DNA from: Streptomyces sp. SID12501
GTDB lineage: Bacteria > Actinomycetota > Actinomycetes > Streptomycetales > Streptomycetaceae
Assembly: GCF_010550245.1 (NCBI RefSeq)
Contig: NZ_JAAGLU010000012.1
Coordinates: 178,433-242,432 of the forward strand
DNA length: 64,000 bases
Direction of reading: 5' to 3'
Every line of letters starts with the position of its first letter. Positions within the stretch are counted from its first letter, which is position 1. The translations under genes and the position numbers were made by a program. Below, in pieces: positions 63,420 to 64,000 of the stretch. Under the pieces are notes generated by a model. That model did no database searches and had not been told where the DNA came from. It saw nothing but the letters and a program-made list of their open reading frames with translations.

Positions 63420-63819
63420 CGCGCCCCCGTGTCACTTCCACGGCGTAGGCAACGCCCACGAAGAGTGCCCATGCCGGAGCGGCGATCATGCCGGGCCAGA
63501 AGCCGAAAAACAGCGAGGGCAGGAAGAAGCCGCCGCCCATGGCGAGATCCCGGGTGAGGTAGGGCGGACGGTCCGTGAGCCGAGGATATTTCACGAAAAC
63601 CCACACATAGTGCAGGAGACAGCCGATGATCGCGGCCTCATAGACGTAGAGCACGTCGTTCATCAGGGACTTCGGCACCAGGATCATGATTCCCAGTACC
63701 GGCAGGAAAAGCGGCATCCCGATGAACAGCGTCAGTCGGAGCCGCCGGTTGGGTCCGGTGCCGAGACCGGTACGCGCGGCTTCGGCCTCGACAATGCGAT
63801 GCGCCGAGTTGAGGTCCAT
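63406..63819 (-). CDS. Hypothetical membrane protein
   Basis: The 137-residue protein has four hydrophobic segments (LTLFIGMPLFLPVLGIMIL; VYEAAIIGCLLHYVWVFV; GGGFFLPSLFFGFWPGMI; PAWALFVGVAYAVEV) after a cytoplasmic 30-residue N-terminus. The ATG at 63819 is preferred to 63825 because GAGGA is seven bases before it. It is the first gene of the leftward three-gene unit. The function is unknown. Confidence 0.72.
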   Translation of the reverse strand: MDLNSAHRIVEAEAARTGLGTGPNRRLRLTLFIGMPLFLPVLGIMILVPKSLMNDVLYVYEAAIIGCLLHYVWVFVKYPRLTDRPPYLTRDLAMGGGFFLPSLFFGFWPGMIAAPAWALFVGVAYAVEVTRGRDDHR

Positions 63820-63876
63820 TGTCATTCCTCACCAGTGGGTGTCGGGGGCGGGCTTCAGGGTGTTGTCCTTCCAGTA

Positions 63877-63999
63877 CTACAGCCGTGACTCGCGATCTCG
63901 CTTGTCGCGGGTGGCGTAGTGGCAGCGTTGTGCGCGTGCTTGGTGGGTTCGGCGCCAGTGCGACTGGATGATCACGATCGCCGGTGGTGGCGGTGTGGT
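63877..63999 (-). CDS. C-terminal fragment of an unknown protein at the window edge
   Basis: A frame of 40 codons open to the right edge ends in TAG at 63877. It reads ...SHWRRTHQARAQRCHYATR... and is basic, as in the tails of some transposases, but this is too short to assign. Confidence 0.25.
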   Translation of the reverse strand, partial: TTPPPPAIVIIQSHWRRTHQARAQRCHYATRDKRDRESRL

Positions 64000-64000
64000 G

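Overview
The window is high-GC actinobacterial DNA, almost certainly from a Streptomyces. Supporting signs are GTG/ATG starts with GGAGG-type ribosome sites, many ATGA/GTGA gene overlaps, a rare TTA codon, a BldB/WhiJ-style regulator trio, twin-arginine exported enzymes, and a sdaA-glyA-gcvH-gcvT / oligopeptide permease / cysteine desulfurase-mnmA core that I recall from the S. coelicolor chromosome.

Bases 1 to about 17,000 are one side of a biosynthetic gene cluster that runs off the left edge. It holds the start of an adenylation-domain gene, a crotonyl-CoA carboxylase/reductase with all four CO2-binding residues, a fused double 3-hydroxyacyl-CoA dehydrogenase, a FabH-like ketosynthase III, an extra proteasome beta subunit, and a seven-gene operon (Dabb protein, PaaK-like ligase, class IV aminotransferase, BacA/SalX-type prephenate decarboxylase, ornithine-cyclodeaminase-like protein, DUF1330 protein, PhzF-like isomerase). 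A type II thioesterase and an MFS exporter follow. This combination is that of the salinosporamide/cinnabaramide class of proteasome inhibitors: CCR, dehydrogenase and KSIII would make an alkylmalonyl-CoA extender, prephenate decarboxylase would start a cyclohexenylalanine-like amino acid, and the spare proteasome subunit would give self-resistance. The subunit carries Phe45 and Val49 (mature numbering), and Val49 is the change known from the resistant SalI subunit. The core PKS/NRPS is not in the window. A 74-bp block is repeated upstream of both rightward biosynthetic operons. Decay marks (an IS3-like remnant and an MFS/GMC oxidoreductase chimera) lie inside and at the edge of the cluster.

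Bases 17,000-23,100 carry secreted enzymes (phospholipase D-like, trypsin-like) and HEAT-repeat and CPCC proteins. Bases 23,300-48,700 are conserved core: serine and glycine metabolism under a tandem glycine riboswitch, two SseB-family proteins, a five-gene oligopeptide ABC transporter with an internal stem-loop after the binding-protein gene, an exported M1 aminopeptidase, a TRIC-type channel, a TetR regulator facing two small membrane proteins, cysteine desulfurase and MnmA, with a multicopper oxidase and an amidase between the last two.

Bases 48,800-62,000 form a defence island: an AAA ATPase with RloB (AbiL-like pair), type I restriction-modification genes hsdM, hsdS and hsdR, and a YgjP/M48-type metallopeptidase. 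HsdS has two nearly identical target-recognition domains, which predicts a symmetric recognition site. Between hsdS and hsdR sits a regulator trio (DUF397, XRE/DUF5753, HATPase) plus a Uma2-family gene flanked by 72-73 bp direct repeats, with an apparent one-base frameshift that fuses HATPase to Uma2. The last 1.9 kb has three unrecognised leftward genes and an open frame at the edge.
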